In this document: positions 34,396 through 43,015 of the stretch, piece by piece
Layout: every line of letters starts with the position of its first letter
Numbering within the stretch: the stretch's first letter is position 1
Origin: Amycolatopsis bartoniae
Lineage (GTDB): Bacteria; Actinomycetota; Actinomycetes; Mycobacteriales; Pseudonocardiaceae
Direction: 5' to 3'
DNA: 64,000 nucleotides
NCBI RefSeq assembly: GCF_014191255.1
Contig: NZ_JACHWH010000002.1
Span: forward strand, 806,001 to 870,000
The notes under the pieces: generated by a model
What the model was told of the DNA's origin: nothing
The model's database searches: none
What the model saw: only the letters and a program-made list of their open reading frames with translations
Translations under genes and position numbers: made by a program

Positions 34396-35148
34396 TCAGC
34401 CGCCGAGGATTCCGCCGAGGCCGCCGAGCAGCCCGCCGAGGATGCCGCTGCCCAGCCGGCCGCTGTTGTCCTTCGGCGGCTCCTCGCTCGGCGTAGACGT
34501 CGAGGTGGTCGGCGTGGCGGTGGTCGGCGGCTGGGCGTGCGGCGCGGGCGAGCTGCTGCTCGTGGTGTCCTGCGGCGGCGGGTCGGTGCGGCTGGTGGTC
34601 GTGGTTGTCGACGACGTGCTGTCCGCGGTGGTCGCGTCGCTCGACGAGCCGGCGGGCGCCTGCCCGATGGAGCCCGTGCGGGCCTGCCCGCCGCTGGACG
34701 CGGAGCGCGTGCTCGCGGACTGGGTCTCGGCGGCGCCGTCGGGCGTGGCGCTGGTGCTGTCCTGTGTGGACGACTGGCTGGAGGCGAGGTTCGGCGAGCT
34801 GGTGACCTCGCTCGTGGTCGCGTCGGGCGCGATGACGGGCCCACCACCACCGCCCGCGGCGGAGATGGCCGAGTCGTGCAGCTGCCCCGTGGTCAGCGCC
34901 GTCACGGCGACTCCGGCCAGCGCGGCGACCCCCGCGGCCAGCGCACCGACGCGGCTGGCCTTGCGGCGGTCCCAGCGGCCTTCGCGGCGCAGCAGCACGG
35001 CCACGGGGATGCGTTCGGTCGGGGCGTCGGCGAGGGGGTCCTTCACGGCAGGCAACTCCTGCGTCATGCCCTCGCGGCGCAGCAGGTCGGCGACGGTCAA
35101 CTGCTCGCCGCCCTCACCCTGTCGGGAACTCACCTCGTCACTCCGCAC
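34396..35148 (-). CDS. Single-pass membrane protein with Ser/Thr-rich outer region, unknown function
   Basis: The best start is GTG 35148, 8 nt after AGGGGG; the frame opens at 35184. The 250-residue protein has two copies of a short cytoplasmic motif (VADLLRREG and VAVLLRREG), one helix (VGALAAGVAALAGVAVTAL), then about 120 residues rich in Ser, Thr, Gln and Pro. A glycine-leucine tail (LGSGILGGLLGGLGGILGG) ends it. Proteins with a repeated V-x-x-LL-RREG motif, a helix and a low-complexity outer part occur in this actinobacterial group, but I know no function. The outer region could be glycosylated. Confidence 0.65.
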   Translation of the reverse strand: MRSDEVSSRQGEGGEQLTVADLLRREGMTQELPAVKDPLADAPTERIPVAVLLRREGRWDRRKASRVGALAAGVAALAGVAVTALTTGQLHDSAISAAGGGGGPVIAPDATTSEVTSSPNLASSQSSTQDSTSATPDGAAETQSASTRSASSGGQARTGSIGQAPAGSSSDATTADSTSSTTTTTSRTDPPPQDTTSSSSPAPHAQPPTTATPTTSTSTPSEEPPKDNSGRLGSGILGGLLGGLGGILGG

Positions 35149-35328
35149 GTTCACAGCCCCCTCGTTCGTCACTAACAGCAACATACTTAACCGTCGTTAC
35201 CAGTTCGTTGTCAACATAGTGGGGACAGTCACAGCCCTTCGAGACAATTTTCGACGCTCTGTGATGAACAGGTAGCGGAAGTGCACTCGCGGGCAACGCC
35301 GTACCGTGGGCGGGAGGAGGTGCAAGCC

Positions 35329-35511
35329 ATGCCGGAGCGGAACCCGTTCAGCTGGATGCTGCGCTGGGCGGACTGGTTCGAGCAGCGCGGGGTCTACGTG
35401 CCGGGCGAGGACAACCACACCGTCGACCCGTGGCGGGACTTCGGCTGGCTCATCGTCGTCTGGGTGCTCGCGGTCGGCGGCTTCATCCTGTTCTTCGCCC
35501 TCGCCACCTGA
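35329..35511 (+). CDS. Small single-helix membrane protein, 60 residues
   Basis: ATG 35329 follows GGGAGGAGGTG, a near-ideal ribosome site. The product (MPERNPFSWMLRWADWFEQR) is rich in Trp in its first half and ends with one membrane helix (FGWLIVVWVLAVGGFILFFA). No family is recognised. It stands alone between a divergent membrane protein gene and a lipoprotein gene. Confidence 0.65.
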   Translation: MPERNPFSWMLRWADWFEQRGVYVPGEDNHTVDPWRDFGWLIVVWVLAVGGFILFFALAT

Positions 35512-35709
35512 GCGAGTGGTGGCGCTCACCGGCGGTACCGTTCCGATCACGGATCGGCCACAGCCCTACACCAGGTGCGCCTCAACCCCCCGCGACGCCT
35601 CGCCGCCGGGGCCGAGTCCCGCCATTGTGAACGAGTCCCCCCGGCAGAAGTGCCTACCCCGAACGGCGCAGCCGGAGGTGACCTTCGACGAGTGAAGGAA
35701 GTTGCCGCT

Positions 35710-36240
35710 GTGCGCACCCCGAGGCACGTCCTGATCGCGGCCGCCCTGGTCGGGCTGACCGCGTGCGGCGCGCCCGCGCAGACCGAGCCGATGGCGAGGA
35801 ACGAGGCGGGCAGCCCGGCCCTCCAGGCGGCGGCTGCGCCCACTCAGCAGACTCTGGGCTTCGGTGGCCAGTACCGTTTCGACGACGGTGTGACGATCTC
35901 GGTGTCGACGCCGAAGTCGTTCCGCCCCAGTGAAAGCGCGTACCCGCACAGTGATCGGGCGGCGGCGTTCGAGATAGCCGTCCGCAACGACGGCGACCAG
36001 CCCTACCGGCTCTCGGCGTTGTCCGTGTCGGCCACGGTCGCCGGGGGCGGGGCCAAGCAGGTGGTCGATCCCACGCAGGGTTACAGCGGCATCGTGGACG
36101 CGGGCAAGGACGTCCCGACCGGTCGAGACGTCCGGTTCACGCTGGCGTTCGCCGTGCCGGAGCAGCCCGCGGAGATGCGGCTGTCCCTGCGCCCGAACAC
36201 CACGAGCACCGTCGTCGCCGTGTACTGCGGGCCTGCCTGA
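35710..36240 (+). CDS. Secreted lipoprotein with immunoglobulin-like domain (DUF4352-like)
   Basis: The preferred start is GTG 35710, 9 nt after GAAGGAA. The 176-residue product starts MRTPRHVLIAAALVGLTACG with a lipobox (LTAC) for lipid attachment. After a Gln/Ala linker comes one beta-rich domain (YRFDDGVTISVSTPKSFRPS, AAFEIAVRNDGDQPYRLSAL, RFTLAFAVPEQPAEMRLSLR) resembling DUF4352-type domains. It is anchored outside the membrane. The function is unknown. It is followed 18 bp later by bcp. Confidence 0.8.
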   Translation: MRTPRHVLIAAALVGLTACGAPAQTEPMARNEAGSPALQAAAAPTQQTLGFGGQYRFDDGVTISVSTPKSFRPSESAYPHSDRAAAFEIAVRNDGDQPYRLSALSVSATVAGGGAKQVVDPTQGYSGIVDAGKDVPTGRDVRFTLAFAVPEQPAEMRLSLRPNTTSTVVAVYCGPA

Positions 36241-36245
36241 GCGGC

Positions 36246-36251
36246 TAGGCT
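36246..36251 (+). promoter_or_regulatory. -10 element (TAGGCT) for leaderless bcp
   Basis: TAGGCT ends 7 nt before ATG 36259 and no Shine-Dalgarno sequence is seen in the 18-bp gap after the lipoprotein gene. Confidence 0.45.
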
Positions 36252-36258
36252 CGCGCCC

Positions 36259-36729
36259 ATGCAGCGACTTTCTCCCGGCGATCCCGCCCCCGACTTCACC
36301 CTTGCCGACAGCGAAGGCAACAAGGTCTCGCTCAGGGATTATCGAGGGCAGCGGGTAGTGGTGTACTTCTACCCGGCGGCCGGGACGCCCGGCTGCACCA
36401 AGCAGGCGTGCGACTTCCGCGACAGCCTCGCGCAACTCAACAACGCCGGTTACCAGGTGCTCGGCATCTCCCCTGACAAGCCGGAGAAACTGGCAAAATT
36501 CGTCGAGGCGGAGCAGTTGACCTTCCCGTTGCTGTCCGACCCGGAAAAGGAAGTCCTCAACGAATGGGGCGCCTTCGGGGAAAAGAAGAACTACGGCAGG
36601 ACAATCCAGGGCGTCATCAGGTCGACCTTCGTGGTGGACCCGGAGGGCAACATCGAAAAGGCCCTGTACAACGTCCGAGCCACCGGCCACGTAGCAAAAC
36701 TACTGCGAGACCTGTCCATTTCGGAATAA
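36259..36729 (+). CDS. bcp: Thioredoxin-dependent peroxiredoxin, Bcp/PrxQ type
   Basis: The 156-residue protein has PAPDFTLADSEGNKVSLRDY and the active site YPAAGTPGCTKQACDFRD, with peroxidatic C46 and resolving C51 five residues apart, the alpha-type PrxQ arrangement. GVIRSTFVVDPEGNIEKALY completes the fold. It reduces hydroperoxides using thioredoxin. The last codons and the downstream spacer are A-rich compared with the rest. A structured repeat element begins 44 bp after its stop. Confidence 0.96.
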   Translation: MQRLSPGDPAPDFTLADSEGNKVSLRDYRGQRVVVYFYPAAGTPGCTKQACDFRDSLAQLNNAGYQVLGISPDKPEKLAKFVEAEQLTFPLLSDPEKEVLNEWGAFGEKKNYGRTIQGVIRSTFVVDPEGNIEKALYNVRATGHVAKLLRDLSISE

Positions 36730-36772
36730 CCAAAAGACAGCAGCAACAAAACGCAACCAAAGGACGCCCAAA

Positions 36773-37214
36773 CCTCCCCCGTCCCCGATACAAAGCCGTC
36801 ATTAGCGGTCGGCACGGTGTGTCAAGGGTGAGGCGAAGCCTCATCGCGAAGCGACGCCGAAGGCGCCCTTGACGCACCGTGGCGACCGTTAAACAATCGG
36901 CGATCGGGGCGCCCTACGTGACCACGGTTTTCGCGCGCAGCGCGGCTTTTGGTCTTTTCACGCACATACCCGCGAGTTCAAAGATCAAAAGAATGCCTCG
37001 CCGACGGGCTGGCTCCGGGATGGCCGGGCCCAAAGGGATCTCACCTCATGCAGGTGGTCGAGTCGTGTGGTCATCCCGTCGCCTGCGGTTTGTGCATATC
37101 ACTTTGACCCAGGCCCGCAAGCTTGGCATGTCAGCTCACGCGAGCACGAGGGTTGCGGGCCTGGCTCAAAGTGATGGCCCGGTTTCAGGCGACGGGATGA
37201 CCACCCAACTCTGG
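36773..37214. repeat. Structured dispersed repeat, copy 1 (non-coding, two large hairpins)
   Basis: This 442-bp stretch between convergent bcp and gntR genes is a near-copy of 44196-44628. Hairpin A pairs 36804-36828 with 36866-36890 (25 bp, one true mismatch), capped outside by CCCCGAT (36783-36789) and ATCGGGG (36903-36909). Hairpin B pairs 37067-37085 with 37186-37204 (19 bp, perfect) and, inside it, 37098-37120 with 37153-37175 (23 bp, one mismatch). Variable stem positions differ from copy 2 on both arms so that pairing is kept. No reading frame is conserved through both copies, so it looks non-coding. It may act as a two-way terminator or structured RNA. Confidence 0.85.
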
Positions 37215-37233
37215 CTTTGTGTTCAAAGCGCCC

Positions 37234-37941
37234 TTACAGGGCCTTTGTTCTGTATGCCTCCACCAGTTGCCTCTCGGCATCCCCCAAATACCTCGCCAGC
37301 AACCGCTCCGCCTCGGCCCCATCCCCCTGCTGCAGCGCGGTGAGGATCTCCCGATTCCGGGCCAAATACGGCTCGTGAAATGGCTGCGGATCCGCCATCA
37401 CATGAAATACCAGCCGCAACTCCGCCAGCAACCCTCGCATCAGTTCATCCACCCGCGGACTCTCGGCGAGCGTGCACAATCCCTGATGAAAACGAATGTC
37501 CGCCGTCCCCAGTTCACGCCACGCCTGCCGACGAGCGGCGTCCTCCCCCGCCTCCACGGCGGCCTCCACCGCGGCCAGTCGCTCTCCTGGCGGACTCTGC
37601 ACGTCCCGCACGATCGAGCACTGCACGATCTTCCGCAACCGGTACAGATCAGCGACGTCCTCGACCGTCAGCACCCGGACGAACACGCCCCGATTCAGCT
37701 CGTGCACCAACAGCCGTTCGTGGGTCAGCAAGCGGAACGCCTCACGCAGCGTGTTTCGCGAGACGCCGAGCGCGCCACCGATCGCCTCTTCCGAGAGACG
37801 GCTCCCGGGTGCGAAGTGGCCCTCCGTGATGCGGGTCCGGAGCACGTCCGCAAGCCGCTCCGCCGTGCTGGTGCGGCCGAGGAGCGAGCGGTCCGCCTCC
37901 AGGCCGGCGATGGGATCCGAGCTTGGGGCATCGGTGCGCAA
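37234..37941 (-). CDS. GntR family regulator with FCD domain
   Basis: The 235-residue protein has an N-terminal winged helix (FAPGSRLSEEAIGGALGVSR, then NTLREAFRLLTHERLLVHEL) and a C-terminal FCD domain (ADLYRLRKIVQCSIVRD, ADIRFHQGLCTLAESPRVDE, RNREILTALQQGDGAEAERL). In many FCD proteins the last block begins with a metal-binding His where this one has Asn. It is divergent from the MHS transporter and LamB/YcsF genes, 154 bp apart, and probably controls them in response to a small organic acid. It ends 20 bp from the repeat element. Confidence 0.92.
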   Translation of the reverse strand: MRTDAPSSDPIAGLEADRSLLGRTSTAERLADVLRTRITEGHFAPGSRLSEEAIGGALGVSRNTLREAFRLLTHERLLVHELNRGVFVRVLTVEDVADLYRLRKIVQCSIVRDVQSPPGERLAAVEAAVEAGEDAARRQAWRELGTADIRFHQGLCTLAESPRVDELMRGLLAELRLVFHVMADPQPFHEPYLARNREILTALQQGDGAEAERLLARYLGDAERQLVEAYRTKAL

Positions 37942-38095
37942 GGGGGCCTCCGGGCTACGACACGCGGGTCACGGCCAGTTAACCAGCACATCCACCCCTG
38001 ATTCAACGTGTCGCACGACCAATCAGGGTATTGACTGATCGTTGAACAATCCTTACCTTGACATTTCCGCGTTCCCTCACGGATCGGAACCCGCG

Positions 38096-39400
38096 ATGAC
38101 CGAACCCAGCACCGACCGGAAGTCCCTGCGGCGCGCGTTCGTGGCGAGCCTGTCCGGGACCACCCTCGAGTACTACGACTTCGCTGTCTACTCGGTGGCC
38201 TCGGCGACCATCCTCGGCAAGCTGTTCTTCCCGTCGTCGGACGAGCTGGCGAGCACCATGCTGGCGTTCTCGACGTTCGCGGTCGGCTACGTCTCCCGGC
38301 CGTTCGGCGGGTTCCTGTTCGGCAGGCTCGGCGACATCCTCGGGCGCAAGCAGGTGCTGGTGTTCACCCTGCTGCTGACCGGCATCGCGACGTTCCTGAT
38401 CGGCGTCCTGCCCACGCACGCCGCGTTCGGTGGCGGGGCCGCCGTGCTGCTGGTGCTGCTGCGCTTCGCCCAGGGCGTCGGCGTCGGCGGCGAATGGGGT
38501 GGCGCGGTCCTGCTCTCCAGCGAGTTCGGCGACCCGAAGCGCCGGGGCTTCTGGGCCTCCGCCGCCCAGATCGGGCCGCCCGCGGGCACGCTGCTGGCCA
38601 ACGGCGTGCTGACCCTGCTGTCGCTGCTGCTGACCACCGCGCAGTTCGAGTCGTGGGGCTGGCGGGTCGCGTTCCTGCTGTCCGGCGTGCTGGTGCTGTT
38701 CGGCCTGTGGCTGCGGATGCGGCTGGAGGAAACGCCGGTGTTCCGCAAGATCGCCGAGCGCGGCGAGCGGCCGAAGGCACCCGTGCGCGAGGTCTTCCGG
38801 GAGGAGCCGCGCGCGCTCATCACGGGAATTCTCGTGCGCATCTGCCCGGACGTGCTGTACTCGCTGTTCACCGTCTTCGTGCTGACGTACCTCACCAACC
38901 GGCTGCACCTGCCCAAGAGCGACGGCACCATCGCGGTGATGATCGGCTCGGCGTGCCAGCTGTTCCTGATGCCGGCGTTCGGCGCGCTGTCCGACCGCGT
39001 CAGCCGCCGCACGCTGTACCTCGTGGGCACGATCGCCGCCGTCGTGTGGCCGTTCCTGTTCTTCCCGCTGGCGAACACGCGCTCGGTCGTGTTGATCATC
39101 GTGGGGGTCGTCGTGGCGCTCGCGATCCACGCCCTGCTCTACGGGCCGCAGGCCGCGCTGATCACCGAGCAGTTCTCCGTGCGGCTGCGCTACACCGGCA
39201 GCTCGCTCGCGTACACGCTCGCGGCGGTCGTCGGTGGCGCGGTCGCGCCGCTGGTGTTCACGGCGCTGCTCGCCGGGTTCGGCACGTGGGTGGTCGTGGC
39301 GCTGTACCTGGCGTTCACCGGGATCCTGACGCTCGGCGGGGTGCTGCTGAGCCGCACGGGACGGGCGGTGGAAGCCGAGCCCGCCGGGGCGCGGCCATGA
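38096..39400 (+). CDS. MFS transporter, metabolite:H+ symporter (MHS) family
   Basis: The start is ATG 38096 (MTEPSTDRKSLRRAFVASLS). The 434-residue protein has 12 predicted helices and the MHS signatures TTLEYYDFAVYSVASATILG, VGYVSRPFGGFLFGRLGDIL and RFAQGVGVGGEWGGAVLLSS. MHS proteins such as ShiA and ProP import organic acids or osmolytes with protons. Its stop overlaps the start of the LamB/YcsF gene. The shared operon suggests uptake of the compound that the next enzyme handles. Confidence 0.93.
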   Translation: MTEPSTDRKSLRRAFVASLSGTTLEYYDFAVYSVASATILGKLFFPSSDELASTMLAFSTFAVGYVSRPFGGFLFGRLGDILGRKQVLVFTLLLTGIATFLIGVLPTHAAFGGGAAVLLVLLRFAQGVGVGGEWGGAVLLSSEFGDPKRRGFWASAAQIGPPAGTLLANGVLTLLSLLLTTAQFESWGWRVAFLLSGVLVLFGLWLRMRLEETPVFRKIAERGERPKAPVREVFREEPRALITGILVRICPDVLYSLFTVFVLTYLTNRLHLPKSDGTIAVMIGSACQLFLMPAFGALSDRVSRRTLYLVGTIAAVVWPFLFFPLANTRSVVLIIVGVVVALAIHALLYGPQAALITEQFSVRLRYTGSSLAYTLAAVVGGAVAPLVFTALLAGFGTWVVVALYLAFTGILTLGGVLLSRTGRAVEAEPAGARP

Positions 39401-40035
39401 GGATCGACCTGAACTGCGACGCGGACGGCCGCCTGCCCGACGTCGTCACGGCCGCGAACGTGCACTGCGGCTGCCATGCCGGGGCGGCACGCACGATGCG
39501 CGAGGTGTGCGAGGCGGCCGTCAAACGCGGCGTCGCGATCGGCGCGCTCGTCGGCTACCGGCACGGGGACGGCAGCGAGCTGGTCGACGACGTGCTGTAC
39601 CAGCTGGGGGCGCTGGACGCGATCGCGGGCTCGGCGGGCGGCGAGGTCCGCTACGTCAAGGCCCGCGTCCGCGACGAGCACGCGGCGGCGGTCGTCGAGG
39701 CGGTGTGGCAGTACGACCCGCAGCTGCCCGTGCTCGGGCAGCCGGGCTCGGCCCTGCTGCGGCACGCGGCCGAGAACGGGCTCGTCACGGTGGCCGAGGC
39801 GTTCCCCGCCCGGCACTATCACCCGGACGGCCACCCGCTGCCGGACGCGGCACTGTCCGATCCGGACGAGATCGCGTGGCGCTGCCTCCGCCTCGTCACG
39901 CAGGGCGAGATCGTCGCTGTGGACGGCACGGTGATTCCCCTGCGCGCGGACTCGCTGTACGTCCACGGCAGTAGCTCCGCCGCCGTCCGGACGTTGCTCG
40001 ACGCCGCCGGTGTGGAGCTACGCAGTTTCGCCTAG
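39397..40035 (+). CDS. Short, divergent LamB/YcsF (PxpA-like) family protein
   Basis: ATG 39397 overlaps the transporter stop. The 212-residue product starts MRIDLNCDADGRLPDVVTAA, followed by NVHCGCHAGAARTMREVCEA, the N-terminus of 5-oxoprolinase subunit A proteins, and later has VAEAFPARHYHPDGHPLP. It is about 40 residues shorter than PxpA. Two usual motifs have changed: GAHPSYPD reads GALVGYRH, and VKPHGALYN reads VKARVRDE. No pxpB/pxpC genes are near. It may act on another amide or lactam, or be a non-catalytic relative. Its end overlaps rdgB by 18 bp. Confidence 0.75.
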   Translation: MRIDLNCDADGRLPDVVTAANVHCGCHAGAARTMREVCEAAVKRGVAIGALVGYRHGDGSELVDDVLYQLGALDAIAGSAGGEVRYVKARVRDEHAAAVVEAVWQYDPQLPVLGQPGSALLRHAAENGLVTVAEAFPARHYHPDGHPLPDAALSDPDEIAWRCLRLVTQGEIVAVDGTVIPLRADSLYVHGSSSAAVRTLLDAAGVELRSFA

Positions 40036-40629
40036 CGCCCGCAGCGCCGGGAGCAACGCCCGCAAAGCCCGCCCACGGTGGGAGACCGCGTCCTTCTCCG
40101 CCGGGTCGAGTTCCGCCGACGTACGGGTCTCCCCCTCCGGCACGAAGATCGGGTCGTAGCCGAAACCGTTGGTGCCACGGGGTTTCCGCACGAGCCGCCC
40201 GCGCCACTCGCCGCGCACGACCGTCTCCTCGCCGCCCGGGACGACGAGCGCGGCGGCGCACACGAACGCCGCGCCCATCCGGTCGTCCGGGGTGTCGCCG
40301 GTCTGCGCCAGCACCAGCTCCAGGTTCGCCTGGTCGTCGCCGTGCCTGCCGGACCAGCGTGCCGACAGCACGCCGGGCATCCCGTTGAGCGCGTCGACCG
40401 AAATACCCGAGTCGTCGGCGACCGAGGGCAGGCCCGTCGCCGCCGCGGCGTCGCGGGCCTTCGCCACCGCGTTCTCCTCGAACGTCGCGCCCGTCTCGGG
40501 CGCCTCGGGGAACTCGGGCACGTCGGACAGGCCGATCACCTCGATGCCGGAAACGCCCTCGGCCTCCAGGATCCGGCGCAGCTCGCCGAGCTTCTTCGCG
40601 TTGCGCGTGGCCAGCAGCACCCGGGTCAC
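40018..40629 (-). CDS. rdgB: RdgB/HAM1 non-canonical purine NTP pyrophosphatase
   Basis: GTG 40629 overlaps the rph stop (GTGA). The 203-residue protein has [60 protein letters not shown] and [20 protein letters not shown], followed by [11 protein letters not shown]. It hydrolyses ITP, dITP and XTP to monophosphates and so keeps deaminated purines out of nucleic acids. It corresponds to Rv1341, which also follows rphA in M. tuberculosis. Confidence 0.96.
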   Translation of the reverse strand: MTRVLLATRNAKKLGELRRILEAEGVSGIEVIGLSDVPEFPEAPETGATFEENAVAKARDAAAATGLPSVADDSGISVDALNGMPGVLSARWSGRHGDDQANLELVLAQTGDTPDDRMGAAFVCAAALVVPGGEETVVRGEWRGRLVRKPRGTNGFGYDPIFVPEGETRTSAELDPAEKDAVSHRGRALRALLPALRALGETA

Positions 40630-41405
40630 TTCGAGCCCTTCGACTTCTTGCCGGTGTGCGGCTCGGGCAGCTCGCCCGGGTACGCCTCCTCCAGCGCGGC
40701 GGTCTGCTTGCGGGTCAGCTCCTCGCAGCCCGCCAGCGCCAGGTCGAGCATCTTGTCCAAAGTGGACCGCGTGAACGTGGCGCCCTCGCCGGTGCCCTGC
40801 ACCTCGATGAGCGTGCCCGCGTCCGTGGCGACGACGTTCAGGTCGACCTCGGCGCGCGAGTCCTCCTCGTACGGCAGGTCGAGGCGCACCCGGCCGTCCA
40901 CCACCCCGACGCTGACCGCGGACACCATGGCCGACAACGGCTTCGGGTCGGCGAGCCGCCCGGCTGCCGCGAGCCACGTGACGGCGTCGTGCAGCGCCAC
41001 GTACCCGCCGGTGATCGCGGCGGTGCGGGTACCGCCGTCGGCCTGGATCACGTCGCAGTCGAGGTGGATCGTGTTCTCGCCCAGCGCGGACAGGTCGATG
41101 CACGCCCGCAGCGACCGCCCGATGAGGCGGCTGATCTCGTGCGTGCGCCCGCCGACGCGGCCCTTCACGGACTCGCGGTCGCCGCGGTCGTGGGTGGCCG
41201 AGGGCAGCATCGCGTACTCGGCGGTGACCCAGCCCAGCCCGGAACCGGCGCGCCAGCGCGGCACCCCCTCGGTGACGCTCGCGGCGCACAGCACCCTGGT
41301 CCTGCCGTACTCGATGAGCACCGAGCCCGCGGGCCAGTCCTGGAACCCGCGCGTGATCCTGACCTCGCGGAGCTCGTCGTCGTTCCTACCGTCTTTACGT
41401 GCCAC
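40626..41405 (-). CDS. rph: Ribonuclease PH
   Basis: The 259-residue protein shows [60 protein letters not shown] and [20 protein letters not shown], the hallmark blocks of RNase PH. It trims the 3' ends of tRNA precursors by phosphorolysis and acts as a hexamer. It ends with a Lys/Ser-rich tail. It lies in the conserved order MBL-rph-rdgB (Rv1339-Rv1341). Confidence 0.97.
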   Translation of the reverse strand: MARKDGRNDDELREVRITRGFQDWPAGSVLIEYGRTRVLCAASVTEGVPRWRAGSGLGWVTAEYAMLPSATHDRGDRESVKGRVGGRTHEISRLIGRSLRACIDLSALGENTIHLDCDVIQADGGTRTAAITGGYVALHDAVTWLAAAGRLADPKPLSAMVSAVSVGVVDGRVRLDLPYEEDSRAEVDLNVVATDAGTLIEVQGTGEGATFTRSTLDKMLDLALAGCEELTRKQTAALEEAYPGELPEPHTGKKSKGSK

Positions 41406-41423
41406 GCCCTGAAGGGTAGAGCG

Positions 41424-42200
41424 TCACAGTTCGTAGGTCGCGCCCTGCTCGACGAGGACGGCGCCGGGGAAGGCGGCCTTCGCCTCGGCGAGGATCGCGG
41501 CCGCGTCGCTCCACGGCGCCACGTGCGTGAGCAGCAGCTGCCCGGCCCCCGCCCGGGAGGCCAGCTCCCCCGCCTGCCTGCCGGACAGGTGCACGCCCGG
41601 CGGCCGCTCGGGCGCGTCGGTCCACGTCGCCTCGGACAGCAGCACGTCCACGCCGCGCGCCAGCTCGTCGAGCTGCGGGCAGGGACCGGTGTCGCCGGTG
41701 TACGCCAGCGTCCTGCCGCCGTGGCTGATGCGCAGCCCGAACGCCTCCGTCGGGTGGTCCACGGCGACGGCGGTCAACTCGAAGGGCCCGATCCGGACCG
41801 GCGCGGCACCGAGGGCGTGGAAGTCGTACACATCGGACAGATCCGTCTCGGCGAGCTCGACGTCGTTCGGCGCGTACGCCTTCGCCAGCCGGGCCGGGGC
41901 GTTCTCCGGCGCGTGCACCGGCAGGCGGCGCGCGAGCACGTCGAACGGCGGCGCCGGGTGGTAGCGGCGCAGCACGGTGAGCGCGCCGAAGTCGGCGCAG
42001 TGGTCGGGATGCAGGTGCGACAGCACGAGCGCGCCGAGGTCGAACGGGTCGTGCCGGGTCTGCAGCTCCGCGAGCGTGCCGTTGCCCAGCTCCACGCCCA
42101 GCAGGAAGCCCTCGGCCTCCAGCAGGTAACCCGACGCCGCCTTGCCGGGCCCCGGAATGCTGCCGGAGCAGCCCAGAATCGTGAGTCGCACGAGCGTCAC
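41424..42200 (-). CDS. MBL-fold hydrolase, Rv1339-like cyclic-nucleotide phosphodiesterase
   Basis: The 258-residue protein has the metallo-beta-lactamase metal motif LVLSHLHPDHCADFGALTVL, the preceding LTILGCSGSIPGPGKAASGY, TLAYTGDTGPCPQLDELARG and a terminal His in LLLTHVAPWSD. The M. tuberculosis orthologue in this position, Rv1339, is an atypical class II-like cAMP phosphodiesterase. Assignment here rests on fold and gene order. It lies between murI and rph with short gaps. Confidence 0.88.
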   Translation of the reverse strand: MTLVRLTILGCSGSIPGPGKAASGYLLEAEGFLLGVELGNGTLAELQTRHDPFDLGALVLSHLHPDHCADFGALTVLRRYHPAPPFDVLARRLPVHAPENAPARLAKAYAPNDVELAETDLSDVYDFHALGAAPVRIGPFELTAVAVDHPTEAFGLRISHGGRTLAYTGDTGPCPQLDELARGVDVLLSEATWTDAPERPPGVHLSGRQAGELASRAGAGQLLLTHVAPWSDAAAILAEAKAAFPGAVLVEQGATYEL

Positions 42201-42209
42201 CCTCCCACG

Positions 42210-43010
42210 TCAGCGCGTCGCGGGCGAAAGGACGCCCGGTGCGAAACCCATGAACCGCTGCGCGAGCCGGGCGAACGGCTCCGGCGAACCGGTGGCGATG
42301 AACTCGTGCCGCGGCGTGGTTTCGCGCTCGGCGAGCAGGTCGCGCTCGGTCAGCACGCGCACCACGTCCTTCGCGGTCTCCTCGGCGCTCGACACCAGCG
42401 TCACGTCGGGCCCCATCACGATCTGCAGCACGCCGCTGAGCAGCGGGTAGTGCGTGCAGCCGAGGACGAGCGTGTCGACCTGCGCGCGCAGCAACGGCTC
42501 CAGGTAGCCCTGGGCGAGGCCGAGGACCTGCCGCCCGGAGGTGATGCCACGCTCCACGAAGTCCACGAAACGCGGGCACGCGACGCTGGTGACGGTGACG
42601 TCCCGGGCGGCGGCGAACGCGTCGTCGTAGGCGCGCGAGCGGACCGTGCCCTCGGTGCCGATCACGCCGATGCGCCCGCTGTGCGTCGCGGAGACCGCGC
42701 GCCGGACGGCGGGGAGCACGACCTCGATGACGGGCACGTCGTAGCGCTCGCGGGCGTCCCGCAGACACGCGGCGGACGCGGTGTTGCAGGCGATCACGAG
42801 CGCCTTGACACCGCCCTCGACGAGGTTGTCGAGCGCCGCGAGCGCCAGCTCACGGGCGCGGGCGATGGGGAGTGGGCCGTACGGGTTGTGGGCGGTGTCG
42901 CCGACGTAGCGGAGCTGCTCGTGCGGCAGCTGCTCGAGGAGCGCGCGCGCCACGGTCAACCCGCCGACACCGGAGTCGAACACGCCGATCGGAGCCTCGG
43001 GACTGATCAC
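42210..43010 (-). CDS. murI: Glutamate racemase
   Basis: GTG 43010 gives [20 protein letters not shown], the MurI N-terminus with the first catalytic segment; upstream in-frame codons belong to the rhomboid gene region. The 266-residue protein carries [20 protein letters not shown] (first catalytic Cys) and [20 protein letters not shown] (second catalytic Cys). It makes D-glutamate for peptidoglycan. It begins 5 bp after the rhomboid gene, so the two are co-transcribed. Confidence 0.97.
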   Translation of the reverse strand: MISPEAPIGVFDSGVGGLTVARALLEQLPHEQLRYVGDTAHNPYGPLPIARARELALAALDNLVEGGVKALVIACNTASAACLRDARERYDVPVIEVVLPAVRRAVSATHSGRIGVIGTEGTVRSRAYDDAFAAARDVTVTSVACPRFVDFVERGITSGRQVLGLAQGYLEPLLRAQVDTLVLGCTHYPLLSGVLQIVMGPDVTLVSSAEETAKDVVRVLTERDLLAERETTPRHEFIATGSPEPFARLAQRFMGFAPGVLSPATR

Positions 43011-43015
43011 ACGGT

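Noticed and set aside
34366-35175. Plus-strand frame over the Ser/Thr-rich membrane protein
   Set aside because: It consists of low-complexity Arg/Gly/Ala sequence produced by the antisense of Ser/Thr codons. The minus-strand protein has a clear start site and membrane helix.
36879-37343. Open frames across repeat copy 1, with a similar peptide (MPRRRAGSGMAGPKGIS) at 44406 in copy 2
   Set aside because: The frames diverge after indels in the loops, have no ribosome site and read straight through hairpin arms. Paired stem changes explain the conservation better than coding.
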